Shown piece after piece: positions 8,775-17,582 of a stretch of DNA of 64,000 nt. Source of the DNA: Maritalea sp051251695 (GTDB taxonomy: Bacteria; Pseudomonadota; Alphaproteobacteria; Rhizobiales; Devosiaceae). Location of the stretch: positions 1-64,000 of the forward strand of contig NZ_JBPOEU010000009.1 in NCBI RefSeq assembly GCF_051251695.1, read 5' to 3'. A model generated the notes under the pieces. That model saw only the letters and a list, made by a program, of their open reading frames with translations. It was not told the origin of the DNA and searched no databases. Numbering within the stretch: position 1 is the first letter of the stretch; the number at the start of each line of letters is the position of its first letter. A program made the translations under genes and the position numbers.

Positions 8775-9037
8775 GTGCCGAATCGTAATTTGAAAAGATT
8801 TCGGTAAAATTCGGGAAATAAACAGGAGTATATAAATCATATTTATTTGATTTGTTGATTTTTCGCCCGGTGACGGGAATTGGGCGATAAAGACGGTGCG
8901 GGATGATAATTCCACTTGAATCGAGCAAAGTGCTACGTTAAGCCGTAGCAACGATGATTTGGGCTGAAATGTGTCTTTAGCTCAAAAACACAATCCCCAA
9001 GCTGGCATAAGCTGGCAACACTAAAGGCAAGGCAATT
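8775..9037 (+). other. Leader/promoter region of the nuo operon
   Basis: AT-rich spacer with no credible gene. It must carry the nuo promoter. A GATAAT at 8905-8910 is a possible -10, with only a poor, long-spaced -35 (TTGGGC). A perfect 7-bp hairpin lies at 8931-8950. Confidence 0.5.
8931..8950 (+). other. Hairpin in the nuo leader
   Basis: TGCTACG (8931-8937) and CGTAGCA (8944-8950) are exact complements around a 6-nt loop, about 88 nt upstream of nuoA. There is no T-run, so it is an operator or a leader RNA structure rather than a terminator. Confidence 0.4.
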
Positions 9038-9403
9038 ATGAACGAATTGCTCCTCAACTACCTGCCTGTGATAATTTTTATCGGGCTCTCTGCCGTTATC
9101 GGCCTCGCGCTCTTGGTAGCGCCATTCATCATCGCAGTGAAAAATCCAGATCCTGAAAAAGTTTCGGCCTACGAATGTGGCTTTGAAGCTTTTGACGATG
9201 CGCGTATGAAATTCGATGTGCGGTTCTACCTGGTTGCAATCCTGTTCATCATCTTTGATTTGGAAGTAGCGTTCCTATTTCCTTGGGCCGTCGCGTTTAA
9301 GAGTGTTGGATGGTTCGGTTTCTGGGCAATGATGGCGTTTCTTGGGGTGCTGACCATTGGGTTTGTATATGAATGGAAAAAAGGGGCCTTAGAATGGGAT
9401 TAG
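9038..9403 (+). CDS. nuoA: NADH-quinone oxidoreductase subunit A
   Basis: Membrane subunit of respiratory complex I near the quinone channel. The 121 residues contain three hydrophobic segments and the loop signature NPDPEKVSAYECGFEAFDDARMKFDVRF, including the conserved YECGF cysteine. It is the first gene of the nuo operon, and its stop codon overlaps the nuoB start by 10 nt, which implies translational coupling. Confidence 0.97.
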   Translation: MNELLLNYLPVIIFIGLSAVIGLALLVAPFIIAVKNPDPEKVSAYECGFEAFDDARMKFDVRFYLVAILFIIFDLEVAFLFPWAVAFKSVGWFGFWAMMAFLGVLTIGFVYEWKKGALEWD

Positions 9404-9972
9404 AAAATAGTTCAACTTTGGTCTCCTCGCAGCCAAAAGGCATTATTGACCCTAAAACGAGTAAGCCTGTTGGCGCGGATGATCCGTTCTTCCTCGATAT
9501 CAACGACCAACTGGCTGACAAAGGTTTTTTGGTTACGACAACTGACGATCTAATAAATTGGGCACGTACAGGCTCTCTGATGTGGATGACATTTGGGTTG
9601 GCATGTTGCGCTGTTGAAATGATGCAGATGTCGATGCCGCGTTATGATGCGGAACGCTTTGGCTTTGCGCCGCGCGCGTCCCCACGGCAATCTGACGTGA
9701 TGATTGTGGCTGGTACGTTGACCAACAAAATGGCGCCAGCGCTTCGTAAAGTTTACGACCAAATGCCTGAACCTCGTTATGTGATTTCTATGGGGTCATG
9801 TGCGAATGGTGGCGGCTATTACCATTATTCATATTCAGTTGTGCGCGGTTGTGACCGGGTTGTGCCAGTGGACATTTATGTTCCTGGTTGCCCTCCGACT
9901 GCTGAAGCACTTCTTTACGGCGTGTTGCTTTTGCAAAAGAAGCTTCGCCGCACCGGCACAATTGAGCGATAG
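9394..9972 (+). CDS. nuoB: NADH-quinone oxidoreductase subunit B
   Basis: Peripheral-arm subunit that holds the terminal cluster N2, which donates electrons to quinone. Cluster ligands Cys71, Cys72 (LACCAVEMM), Cys136 (GSCANGGG) and Cys166 (PGCPPT) are all present. The ATG at 9394 gives 192 residues and has AGGGG at 9382-9386 with 7-nt spacing; an upstream ATG at 9373 lies inside nuoA without a ribosome site. Confidence 0.97.
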   Translation: MGLENSSTLVSSQPKGIIDPKTSKPVGADDPFFLDINDQLADKGFLVTTTDDLINWARTGSLMWMTFGLACCAVEMMQMSMPRYDAERFGFAPRASPRQSDVMIVAGTLTNKMAPALRKVYDQMPEPRYVISMGSCANGGGYYHYSYSVVRGCDRVVPVDIYVPGCPPTAEALLYGVLLLQKKLRRTGTIER

Positions 9973-9984
9973 GGCGTACACGAC

Positions 9985-10587
9985 ATGGACACAACGCTTT
10001 TAGAACTCGGCGAATATATTGAAACGAAGCTGGGAGAAGTCATTCTTTCAACTGAAATGAGTTTCGGTGAACTGACCCTTAATGTGGAACGCAATTCGAT
10101 TGTTGATGTCGTGCGGTTCCTTAAAGAGGACAGCCAATGCTTGTTCATCTGTTTCATCGATACGTGTGGCGTAGATTATCCTGAACGCCCAGAGCGGTTT
10201 GACGTCGTTTATCATTTGCTGAGCCCATCAAGGAACTTGCGCATTCGTATTCGCCTGACCACCGACGAAAAATCGCCCGTTAAGTCTATTTGTGACGTGT
10301 TCCCGGGAGCCGATTGGTTTGAGCGTGAAGCATATGACATGTACGGCATATTGTTTGTTGGACACCCTGATTTGCGTCGGCTGCTAACTGACTACGGTTT
10401 TGAGGGTTATCCTCTGCGCAAAGATTTCCCGGTTTCTGGTTTTGTTGAAGTGCGCTACAGCGAAGAGCAAAAGCGGGTTGTTTACGAGCCAGTGAAATTG
10501 GCACAAGAATTCCGTAATTTCGATTATCTTTCACCATGGGAAGGCACTGATTATGTGCTGCCCGGTGATGAAAAAGCGAAGAGCTGA
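9985..10587 (+). CDS. nuoC: NADH-quinone oxidoreductase subunit C
   Basis: Peripheral-arm 30-kDa subunit linking NuoD and NuoB to the rest of complex I. The family block SICDVFPGADWFEREAYDMYGI and the following GHPDLRRLLTDYGFEGYPLRKDFP are intact. It has 200 residues, is separate from nuoD (not the fused NuoCD of enterics), and is followed by nuoD after 8 nt. Confidence 0.97.
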   Translation: MDTTLLELGEYIETKLGEVILSTEMSFGELTLNVERNSIVDVVRFLKEDSQCLFICFIDTCGVDYPERPERFDVVYHLLSPSRNLRIRIRLTTDEKSPVKSICDVFPGADWFEREAYDMYGILFVGHPDLRRLLTDYGFEGYPLRKDFPVSGFVEVRYSEEQKRVVYEPVKLAQEFRNFDYLSPWEGTDYVLPGDEKAKS

Positions 10588-10595
10588 GGTTTATT

Positions 10596-11786
10596 ATGGC
10601 AGAAGCTCAGGTAAGAAATTTCAACATTAACTTTGGGCCGCAACACCCTGCAGCACATGGTGTTTTGCGTTTGGTGTTGGAGTTGGATGGCGAAGTTGTG
10701 GATCGCTGTGATCCCCATGTTGGATTGCTGCATCGTGGTACGGAAAAGCTGATCGAGCAAAAAACTTATTTGCAGGCCGTTCCGTACTTTGACCGGTTGG
10801 ACTATGTGTCGCCAATGAACCAAGAGCACGCGTTTGCGTTAGCTGTTGAGAAATTGTTAGGCATTGAAGTGCCGCGTCGTGGGCAGCTAATCCGCGTTCT
10901 TTATTCTGAAATTGGTCGCATCCTGAGCCATTTGCTCAATGTGACCACGCAAGCCATGGACGTTGGCGCGCTTACTCCGCCTCTTTGGGGGTTTGAAGAG
11001 CGCGAAAAGCTGATGGTCTTTTATGAACGTGCTTGTGGTGCGCGTATGCACGCAGCATATTTCCGTCCCGGTGGCGTTCATCAAGATCTACCACCTGAAT
11101 TGGTTGATGACATCGAGGCGTGGTGTGATCCGTTCCTTGAAGTTTGTAACGACCTTGAAGGTCTGCTGACCAACAACAGAATTTTCAAACAGAGAAACGT
11201 TGATATTTGCAACATTGCTCTGGATGATGCCTGGGACTGGGGTTTTTCTGGCGTATTGGTTCGCGGCTCTGGTGCGAAATGGGATTTGCGTAAATCGCAG
11301 CCCTATGAGTGCTATGAGGAAATGGAATTCGATATTCCAATTGGTAAAAATGGCGATTGCTATGACCGCTATTTGGTCCGCATGGAAGAAATGCGTCAGT
11401 CTGTACGCATTATGCGCCAGTGTATCGACAAGCTTCGCGCGCCTGAAGGGCAGGGGCCAATTTCATCCACCGATGGTAAAATTGTGCCACCTAAACGTGC
11501 TGAGATGAAACAGTCTATGGAAGCGCTTATTCATCACTTTAAGCTGCATACCGAAGGCTACAAAGTGCCAGCGGGTGAAGTTTATGCTTCGGTTGAAGCG
11601 CCCAAAGGTGAGTTTGGTGTTTACCTTGTTTCTGACGGGTCGAACAAACCTTATCGCTGTAAAATTAGAGCGCCGGGATTTGCACATATGTCTGCAATGG
11701 ATTTCCTAAGTCGGGGCCATATGCTTGCTGACGTTTCAGCGATTATTGGTACCCTTGATATCGTATTTGGTGAGGTGGACAGATAA
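10596..11786 (+). CDS. nuoD: NADH-quinone oxidoreductase subunit D
   Basis: The 49-kDa subunit, derived from the hydrogenase large subunit; it forms the quinone pocket together with NuoB. It begins with the conserved NINFGPQHPAAHGVLRL block (quinone-contacting His), continues with LLHRGTEKLIE and ends with the typical DIVFGEVDR at 396 residues. TGAGG precedes the ATG. Its TAA stop shares one base with the nuoE ATG (TAATG). Confidence 0.98.
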   Translation: MAEAQVRNFNINFGPQHPAAHGVLRLVLELDGEVVDRCDPHVGLLHRGTEKLIEQKTYLQAVPYFDRLDYVSPMNQEHAFALAVEKLLGIEVPRRGQLIRVLYSEIGRILSHLLNVTTQAMDVGALTPPLWGFEEREKLMVFYERACGARMHAAYFRPGGVHQDLPPELVDDIEAWCDPFLEVCNDLEGLLTNNRIFKQRNVDICNIALDDAWDWGFSGVLVRGSGAKWDLRKSQPYECYEEMEFDIPIGKNGDCYDRYLVRMEEMRQSVRIMRQCIDKLRAPEGQGPISSTDGKIVPPKRAEMKQSMEALIHHFKLHTEGYKVPAGEVYASVEAPKGEFGVYLVSDGSNKPYRCKIRAPGFAHMSAMDFLSRGHMLADVSAIIGTLDIVFGEVDR

Positions 11787-12853
11787 TGTCAGTACGTCGT
11801 CTCGCAGAAGACCAAGTTCAGCCCGAAGGCTTTGCGTTCAACGCGCAAAACAAAAAATGGGCAAAACAAACAATCGCGAAATACCCAAAGGGTCGCCAGC
11901 AATCAGCGGTTATTCCGTTGTTGATGCGTGCGCAAGACCAAGATGGTTGGGTAACCAAACGATGCATTGAACATGTCGCTGACATGCTTGAAATGCCGTA
12001 TATCCGCGTTTTGGAAGTCGCAACGTTTTACACCCAGTTTCAGTTGAAGCCAGTTGGCACTAAGGCCCACATTCAAGTGTGTGGCACGACGCCTTGTATG
12101 CTGCGCGGCTCTGAAGAGTTGATCAAGGTATGTAAATCCAAGATCAACGCGAAGCCGTTTGAACCCAATGCCAGCGGTACGTTGTCATGGGAAGAAGTTG
12201 AGTGTCTTGGTGCTTGTGTGAATGCGCCAATGATGATGGTTTTCAAAGATACATATGAAGACCTGACACCTGAACGGCTCGAAGAAATTATTGACGAGTT
12301 TGAAGCGGGTAAAGACGTTAAAACCGGCACCCAAATCGACCGTCAGTTCTCTGCGCCTGAAGGTGGCGCGGTGACCTTAACGGATGTGCCGGCACGCAAA
12401 CCGGTAAAAGCTTCTAACGATAAGCCAGCTGCGAAACCGACTTCCAAGCCTAAGGCGACGCCGCTTGCCAAAGCCGAAGCGCCAAATGCACCGGTTAAAA
12501 AGCCAACGGCGAAAAACACATCAGCCAAAGCAAGTGCTGCAAAAGCAACAGCTTCAAAACCCAAGTCCGCTGATGGTGACAATGCGCCGTTGTTTGAAGC
12601 ACCCGCAGGCGACAAAGATGATTTGAAGCTGATTTCAGGCGTGGGGCCCGTTTTGGAGGGCAAGTTGAACGCCCTTGGAATCACGCAGTTTGCGCAGGTT
12701 GCGAAATTCACCAAAAAGCAGATTGCGGACGTTGACGACCGTTTGAGCTTTAGGGGCAGAATTGAACGCGACAACTGGAAAGCACAGGCCAAAGCATTGG
12801 CTAAGGGTGGTGCTGAGGAATATCGCAAAGTCTTTGGTAAGGATCCACGCTAA
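11786..12853 (+). CDS. nuoE: NADH-quinone oxidoreductase subunit E with extra C-terminal helix-hairpin-helix-like domain
   Basis: The 24-kDa subunit carries the N1a [2Fe-2S] cluster with Cys99, Cys104, Cys140 and Cys144 (QVCGTTPC; ECLGAC) in a core of about 190 residues. The protein is 355 residues because it continues with a low-complexity Lys/Ala/Pro linker (about 200-265) and then a domain at 270-342 with DDLKLISGVGPVLEGKLN and VDDRLSFRGRIERD. The same domain ends ribosomal protein S2 in this window. Extensions of this kind are known on rhizobial NuoE and are probably a protein- or nucleic-acid-binding HhH-like fold; the function is unknown. The start overlaps the nuoD stop and the stop overlaps the next start. 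Confidence 0.95.
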   Translation: MSVRRLAEDQVQPEGFAFNAQNKKWAKQTIAKYPKGRQQSAVIPLLMRAQDQDGWVTKRCIEHVADMLEMPYIRVLEVATFYTQFQLKPVGTKAHIQVCGTTPCMLRGSEELIKVCKSKINAKPFEPNASGTLSWEEVECLGACVNAPMMMVFKDTYEDLTPERLEEIIDEFEAGKDVKTGTQIDRQFSAPEGGAVTLTDVPARKPVKASNDKPAAKPTSKPKATPLAKAEAPNAPVKKPTAKNTSAKASAAKATASKPKSADGDNAPLFEAPAGDKDDLKLISGVGPVLEGKLNALGITQFAQVAKFTKKQIADVDDRLSFRGRIERDNWKAQAKALAKGGAEEYRKVFGKDPR

Positions 12854-13047
12854 TGGCACAAAAGATTATGGGCATTGAAATGTCGGCGAAAAACATTGTG
12901 ATGGCGATTGCATTTATGATCGCCACTTATCTCGCCATTCGGGTTGTGGGTACGTTCGCTGTTTTGCTTACGACAGGCTTTTTGGGCTTTGTTGTTAGCG
13001 CTGTCGTCGGCTTTTTGTTGTTTGTTGCCTACAAGCGGGGGCGCTAA
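12853..13047 (+). CDS. Unrecognised small two-helix membrane protein in the nuo operon
   Basis: I do not recognise this 64-residue protein. It has two hydrophobic segments (about 14-32 and 36-59) joined by a very short turn, and a basic tail ending YKRGR, so both termini should face the same side, probably the cytoplasm. The ATG shares a base with the nuoE stop (TAATG), and nuoF begins 3 nt after its stop, so it is expressed as part of the nuo message and cannot be spurious without breaking the coupling. It may be an accessory subunit or assembly factor of complex I; this is inferred only from position. Confidence 0.8.
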   Translation: MAQKIMGIEMSAKNIVMAIAFMIATYLAIRVVGTFAVLLTTGFLGFVVSAVVGFLLFVAYKRGR

Positions 13048-13050
13048 AAT

Positions 13051-14358
13051 ATGTTGTCAGATCAAGACCGTATTTTCACAAACCTATATAACCAGGGTGA
13101 TTGGGGCTTAGAGGGCGCGCAAAAGCGTGGTTCTTGGTCTCAAACCAAAGGTTTTATCGATAAAGGGCGCGATTGGATCACCGAGGAAGTTAAATCTTCA
13201 GGCCTTCGTGGTCGTGGTGGTGCGGGTTTCCCAACCGGGCTTAAATGGTCATTCATGCCCAAAGTGAGCGACGGTCGTCCTCACTATTTGGTGGTGAACG
13301 CCGATGAATCTGAGCCAGGCACATGTAAAGACCGCGAAATCATGCGCCACGATCCTCATCATCTTGTTGAAGGGTGTTTGTTGGCGGCGCGGGCGATGGA
13401 TGCGCATCATGCGTTCATTTATGTGCGCGGTGAATTTGTTCGCGAGCGCGAGAATTTGCAGGCTGCGGTTGATCAGGCGTACGACGCCAACTTGATTGGC
13501 AAGAATAACGTACACGGCTGGGATATGGACATCATCGTTCATCATGGCGCGGGTGCTTATATTTGTGGTGAAGAAACTGCGCTGCTTGAAAGCCTTGAAG
13601 GCAAAAAGGGTCAACCGCGTTTGAAACCTCCGTTTCCCGCTGGTATGGGTCTATATGGTTCGCCAACGACAGTGAACAATGTAGAATCGATTGCCGTGGT
13701 ACCTGAAATCTTGCGTCGTGGCGGATCGTGGTTTGCTGGTCTTGGTCGAGAAAACAATACGGGTTCAAAACTGTTTTGTGTTTCTGGACATGTGAATACA
13801 CCATCGACATTTGAAGAAGAAATGGGCATTCCGTTTGGTGAATTGATCGACAAACATTGCGGTGGCATTCGCGGTGGTTGGGACAATTTGTTAGCGGTTA
13901 TTCCGGGTGGGTCGTCTGTACCATGTGTACCGGGCGACAAAATGCGCGATGCGATTATGGATTTTGACGGTCTTAAGGAAGTTGGTTCTTCTTTGGGCAC
14001 CGCCGCTGTGATCGTTATGGATAAATCGACTGACATTATCGCTGCGATTGCGCGTCTTTCCGCCTTTTATAAGCATGAGAGTTGCGGACAATGTACGCCA
14101 TGTCGTGAAGGTACCGGTTGGATGAACCGTGTGATGGAACGTATGGTGCGCGGTGAAGCGCAAAAGCGCGAAATTGACATGTTGTTTGAGGTTACCAAGC
14201 AGGTCGAGGGGCATACGATTTGTGCGCTCGGTGATGCGGCGGCGTGGCCAATCCAAGGTCTCATTAAAAATTTCCGTCCTGTGATTGAAGAGCGGATTGA
14301 TCAATATACACACAATGCCAAAGCGGATGGGGCTGTTCCATCCATTGCAGCGGAGTAG
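13051..14358 (+). CDS. nuoF: NADH-quinone oxidoreductase subunit F
   Basis: The 51-kDa flavoprotein subunit: it binds NADH and FMN and passes electrons to cluster N3. It shows the glycine-rich nucleotide site GLRGRGGAGFPTGLKW, the FMN/NADH region GAGAYICGEETALLESLEG, and [4Fe-4S] ligands Cys345, Cys348, Cys351 (SCGQCTPC) and Cys391 (TICALGD). The 435-residue length is normal. It is 9 nt upstream of nuoG. Confidence 0.98.
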   Translation: MLSDQDRIFTNLYNQGDWGLEGAQKRGSWSQTKGFIDKGRDWITEEVKSSGLRGRGGAGFPTGLKWSFMPKVSDGRPHYLVVNADESEPGTCKDREIMRHDPHHLVEGCLLAARAMDAHHAFIYVRGEFVRERENLQAAVDQAYDANLIGKNNVHGWDMDIIVHHGAGAYICGEETALLESLEGKKGQPRLKPPFPAGMGLYGSPTTVNNVESIAVVPEILRRGGSWFAGLGRENNTGSKLFCVSGHVNTPSTFEEEMGIPFGELIDKHCGGIRGGWDNLLAVIPGGSSVPCVPGDKMRDAIMDFDGLKEVGSSLGTAAVIVMDKSTDIIAAIARLSAFYKHESCGQCTPCREGTGWMNRVMERMVRGEAQKREIDMLFEVTKQVEGHTICALGDAAAWPIQGLIKNFRPVIEERIDQYTHNAKADGAVPSIAAE

Positions 14359-14367
14359 GCGGCAAGC

Positions 14368-16464
14368 ATGGCCAACATAAAAGTAGACGGACAGGAAATC
14401 GAAGTTCCCGATCACTACACGCTAATGCAGGCGTGTGAGGAAGCGGGCGCAGAAATTCCGCGTTTTTGTTATCATGAACGGCTCTCAGTGGCGGGCAACT
14501 GTCGCATGTGCCTTGTTGAAGTGAAGGGCGGGCCACCAAAGCCAGCCGCTTCATGTGCGATGAGTGTGCGTGATTTGCGCCCTGGGCCAAATGGTGAAGC
14601 ACCAGAAGTGTTCACCAATACGCCAATGGTCAAAAAGGCGCGTGAAGGGGTGATGGAATTTCTTTTGATCAACCACCCGCTTGACTGCCCAATTTGTGAC
14701 CAAGCCGGCGAATGTGATCTGCAAGACCAGGCAATGGCCTATGGTGTAGATAGCTCTCGTTACCAAGAAAACAAGCGTGCTGTTGAAGACAAATATATCG
14801 GTCCGTTGGTGAAAACCATCATGACGCGTTGTATTCACTGTACGCGTTGTGTGCGCTTTACCACCGAAGTTGCTGGCGTTTCTGAACTGGGCCTTATTGG
14901 TCGGGGTGAAGATGCTGAAATCACCACCTACCTTGAAGGCGCGATGACATCTGAGCTGCAGGGCAATGTTATTGATCTTTGCCCCGTTGGTGCGTTGACA
15001 TCACGTCCTTATGAATTTGCCGCCCGTCCATGGGAATTGAACAAAACCGAAAGCATCGACGTGATGGATGCGGTTGGCTCGAACATTCGGGTGGATAGCC
15101 GTGGTCGCGAAGTGATGCGGATTATGCCCCGGATCAATGAAGCGGTAAACGAAGAGTGGATTTCAGATAAAACCCGTTTCATCTGGGACGGCTTGAAATC
15201 ACAGCGTTTGGACAAGCCTTACGTTAAAAAAGGCAAACGACTTCAGGCTGCAAGCTGGACTGATGCACTTAGTGCTGTTGCACGGGCCGTTAAAAAGACT
15301 TCTGCCGATAAAATTGGCGCGATCGCTGGTGACCTTGCGGGCGTGGAAGAAATGTTCGCGCTGAAAGGCATTATGAACCAATTGGGTGCAAAAAGCCTTG
15401 ATTGTCGCCCTGCAGGTTCTGCACTTGATCCTTCAAAGGGTCGCGCAAGCTATATTTTCAATACTGGTATTGCTGGAATTGAAGATGCGGACGCGATTTT
15501 GATCGTTGGATCGAACCCACGCAAAGAAGCTGCTATTTTGAATGCGCGTATTCGCAAAGCATGGCGCGCAAATGGCACCCCGATTGCTGTTATTGGTGAT
15601 CAAGCGGATCTTAAATTTGACTATGAATATCTGGGCGCAAGCACCCAAAGTTTAGCAGCTGTTGCTGCTGGGGACGTTAAGTTCGCCAAAACTCTGGCTA
15701 AATCCAAACGGCCTTTGATCATTGTGGGTGAGGGCGCGCTTTCTGGCCCCGCTGCAAAAGATGTTTTGGGCATTTGTGCGACTATCGCCAAAGATAACGG
15801 CGCGTTGACGGCAGACTGGAACGGCTTTGCTGTTCTTCATTCTGCTGCTGGCCGGGTTGGTGGTCTGGATGTTGGTTTTGTGCCAGAGCGGGGCGGTCTT
15901 GATCGTTCGGGAATGGACAAAGCCGCAGCCAAAGGCGATTTGGACGTTGTGTTCCTTTTGGGCGCTGACAATGTTGATGCGGCGGCCTATGAGAATTCTT
16001 TCGTTGTTTATATTGGCTCGCACGGCGATGCTGGCGCACATGCGGCAGATGTGATTTTGCCCGGCGTTACGTACACTGAAAAAAGCGCAACTTATGTCAA
16101 TACCGCAGGTGTGGTGCAACAAGCTAACCGCGCTGTGTTTGGACCGGGTGAAGCAAAAGAAGATTGGGCTATTTTGCGGGCATTGTCCGCGCATCTTGGT
16201 GAAGCATTGCCTTACGACAATCTGGGGCAACTTCGTGCTGCGATTTACGTGCAATACCCTCATTTTGCGGTGCTTGAGCAGCCTGCTCAACATGATGCTA
16301 AACCGATTGAGAAATTGGCGAAGGTACCCGCGAATATTAAATCTGCGGTGCTTTCATCATCGATAAATGATTTCTACCTCACCAACCCGATTGCGCGTGC
16401 ATCTGCTGTGATGGCCGAATGTTCGCAACTCGCGGCAGGTGGCATGAACGAGGCGGCGGAGTAG
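14368..16464 (+). CDS. nuoG: NADH-quinone oxidoreductase subunit G
   Basis: The 75-kDa iron-sulfur subunit of the NADH dehydrogenase module. N-terminal [2Fe-2S] ligands are Cys34, Cys45, Cys48 and Cys63; the His/Cys cluster has His103, Cys107, Cys110 and Cys116; the next [4Fe-4S] site has Cys155, Cys158, Cys161 and Cys205 (CPVGAL). The rest is a molybdopterin-oxidoreductase-like domain without cofactor. The 698-residue length is typical for alphaproteobacteria and mitochondria. Many C-terminal codons are alanine-rich, giving long antisense open frames that are not genes. Confidence 0.98.
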   Translation: MANIKVDGQEIEVPDHYTLMQACEEAGAEIPRFCYHERLSVAGNCRMCLVEVKGGPPKPAASCAMSVRDLRPGPNGEAPEVFTNTPMVKKAREGVMEFLLINHPLDCPICDQAGECDLQDQAMAYGVDSSRYQENKRAVEDKYIGPLVKTIMTRCIHCTRCVRFTTEVAGVSELGLIGRGEDAEITTYLEGAMTSELQGNVIDLCPVGALTSRPYEFAARPWELNKTESIDVMDAVGSNIRVDSRGREVMRIMPRINEAVNEEWISDKTRFIWDGLKSQRLDKPYVKKGKRLQAASWTDALSAVARAVKKTSADKIGAIAGDLAGVEEMFALKGIMNQLGAKSLDCRPAGSALDPSKGRASYIFNTGIAGIEDADAILIVGSNPRKEAAILNARIRKAWRANGTPIAVIGDQADLKFDYEYLGASTQSLAAVAAGDVKFAKTLAKSKRPLIIVGEGALSGPAAKDVLGICATIAKDNGALTADWNGFAVLHSAAGRVGGLDVGFVPERGGLDRSGMDKAAAKGDLDVVFLLGADNVDAAAYENSFVVYIGSHGDAGAHAADVILPGVTYTEKSATYVNTAGVVQQANRAVFGPGEAKEDWAILRALSAHLGEALPYDNLGQLRAAIYVQYPHFAVLEQPAQHDAKPIEKLAKVPANIKSAVLSSSINDFYLTNPIARASAVMAECSQLAAGGMNEAAE

Positions 16465-16468
16465 AATT

Positions 16469-17569
16469 ATGTGGGACTGGATACTCCTAGCTTTGGATTA
16501 TTTGCTCGGTGTACCAATTTTGGGCTGGGGCTCAATGGTTGGTTTCGTGTGGAAAGGGCTATTGCTTTTGGTCGCCCTTTTGATCTTCGTGGCTTACTTC
16601 TTGTTGGCTGACCGAAAAATTTGGGCTGCAGTGCAAATTCGACGCGGACCCAACGTAGTGGGCGCATTCGGATTGCTTCAAAGCTTTGCCGATCTTTTGA
16701 AATTCGTCTTTAAAGAGCCGGTTATTCCTGCGGGTGCTGACAAGGTTTTATTCCTTATGGCACCGCTGATCACCGTTTTGGTCGCCTTGGCAGCTTGGGT
16801 GGTTATTCCACTTGATGAAGGCTGGGCACTTGCTGACCTGAACGTTGGCGTTCTTTACGTATTGGCGGTTTCTTCGCTCGGCGTTTACGGTGTGATTATT
16901 GGCGGTTGGGCTTCAAACTCGAAATACCCATTCTTGGGTGCTTTGCGGTCTGCTGCGCAAATGGTTTCATATGAAGTATCCATTGGCTTCGTGATCATCA
17001 CCGTGCTGTTGTGTGTTGGCTCGTTGAACCTCACTGACATTGTGATTGCACAACGCGATATGGGCTTGGCCCACACGCTTGGCGTGCCGTGGTTCTCAAT
17101 GCTGAACTGGTTCTGGTTGCCGTTGTTCCCAATGTTTGTGATTTTCTTTATCTCAGCATTGGCTGAAACAAACCGCCCGCCGTTCGATTTGCCGGAAGCC
17201 GAAAGTGAATTGGTTGCTGGGTTCATGGTGGAATATGGCTCGACCCCTTACATGATGTTTATGTTGGGTGAGTATGTGGCCATCGTGTTGATGTGTTCAA
17301 TGACGGTCATATTGTTTATGGGCGGTTGGTTGCCACCACTTGATATCGCGCCATTTAACTGGATCCCAGGTATGGTGTGGTTCATTTTGAAAACGGGCGC
17401 GGTGTTCTTCATGTTTGCGATGGTCAAGGCGATTGTGCCGCGCTATCGACATGACCAACTCATGCGTCTTGGGTGGAAAGTCTTCCTACCGATTTCAATC
17501 GTGATGATTTTTGCAGTTGCATTTGTCCTCCAGCTTACGGGCTGGGGTTGGCATGGCGGCGTGGCATAA
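16469..17569 (+). CDS. nuoH: NADH-quinone oxidoreductase subunit H
   Basis: Membrane subunit at the junction of the two arms; it lines the quinone tunnel. It is highly hydrophobic with about eight helices and the conserved cytoplasmic loops DRKIWAAVQIRRGPNVVG and AETNRPPFDLPEAESELVAGF with the acidic residues thought to couple quinone chemistry to proton transfer. The length is 366 residues. It starts 4 nt after nuoG. Confidence 0.98.
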   Translation: MWDWILLALDYLLGVPILGWGSMVGFVWKGLLLLVALLIFVAYFLLADRKIWAAVQIRRGPNVVGAFGLLQSFADLLKFVFKEPVIPAGADKVLFLMAPLITVLVALAAWVVIPLDEGWALADLNVGVLYVLAVSSLGVYGVIIGGWASNSKYPFLGALRSAAQMVSYEVSIGFVIITVLLCVGSLNLTDIVIAQRDMGLAHTLGVPWFSMLNWFWLPLFPMFVIFFISALAETNRPPFDLPEAESELVAGFMVEYGSTPYMMFMLGEYVAIVLMCSMTVILFMGGWLPPLDIAPFNWIPGMVWFILKTGAVFFMFAMVKAIVPRYRHDQLMRLGWKVFLPISIVMIFAVAFVLQLTGWGWHGGVA

Positions 17570-17582
17570 GGGGAAACGAAAA

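Noticed and set aside
8353..8928. 191-residue open frame on - over the outer-membrane protein gene and its terminator
   Set aside because: It crosses a strong terminator and opposes a gene with a clear signal peptide and ribosome site.
12343..12828. 161-residue open frame on - opposite the NuoE linker
   Set aside because: The sense strand is an Ala/Lys/Pro-rich linker; the antisense reading is alanine/leucine-rich low complexity with no start signal.
15652..16293. 213-residue open frame on - inside nuoG
   Set aside because: Antisense to an intact nuoG; long because of the codon composition of the sense gene, with no family resemblance.
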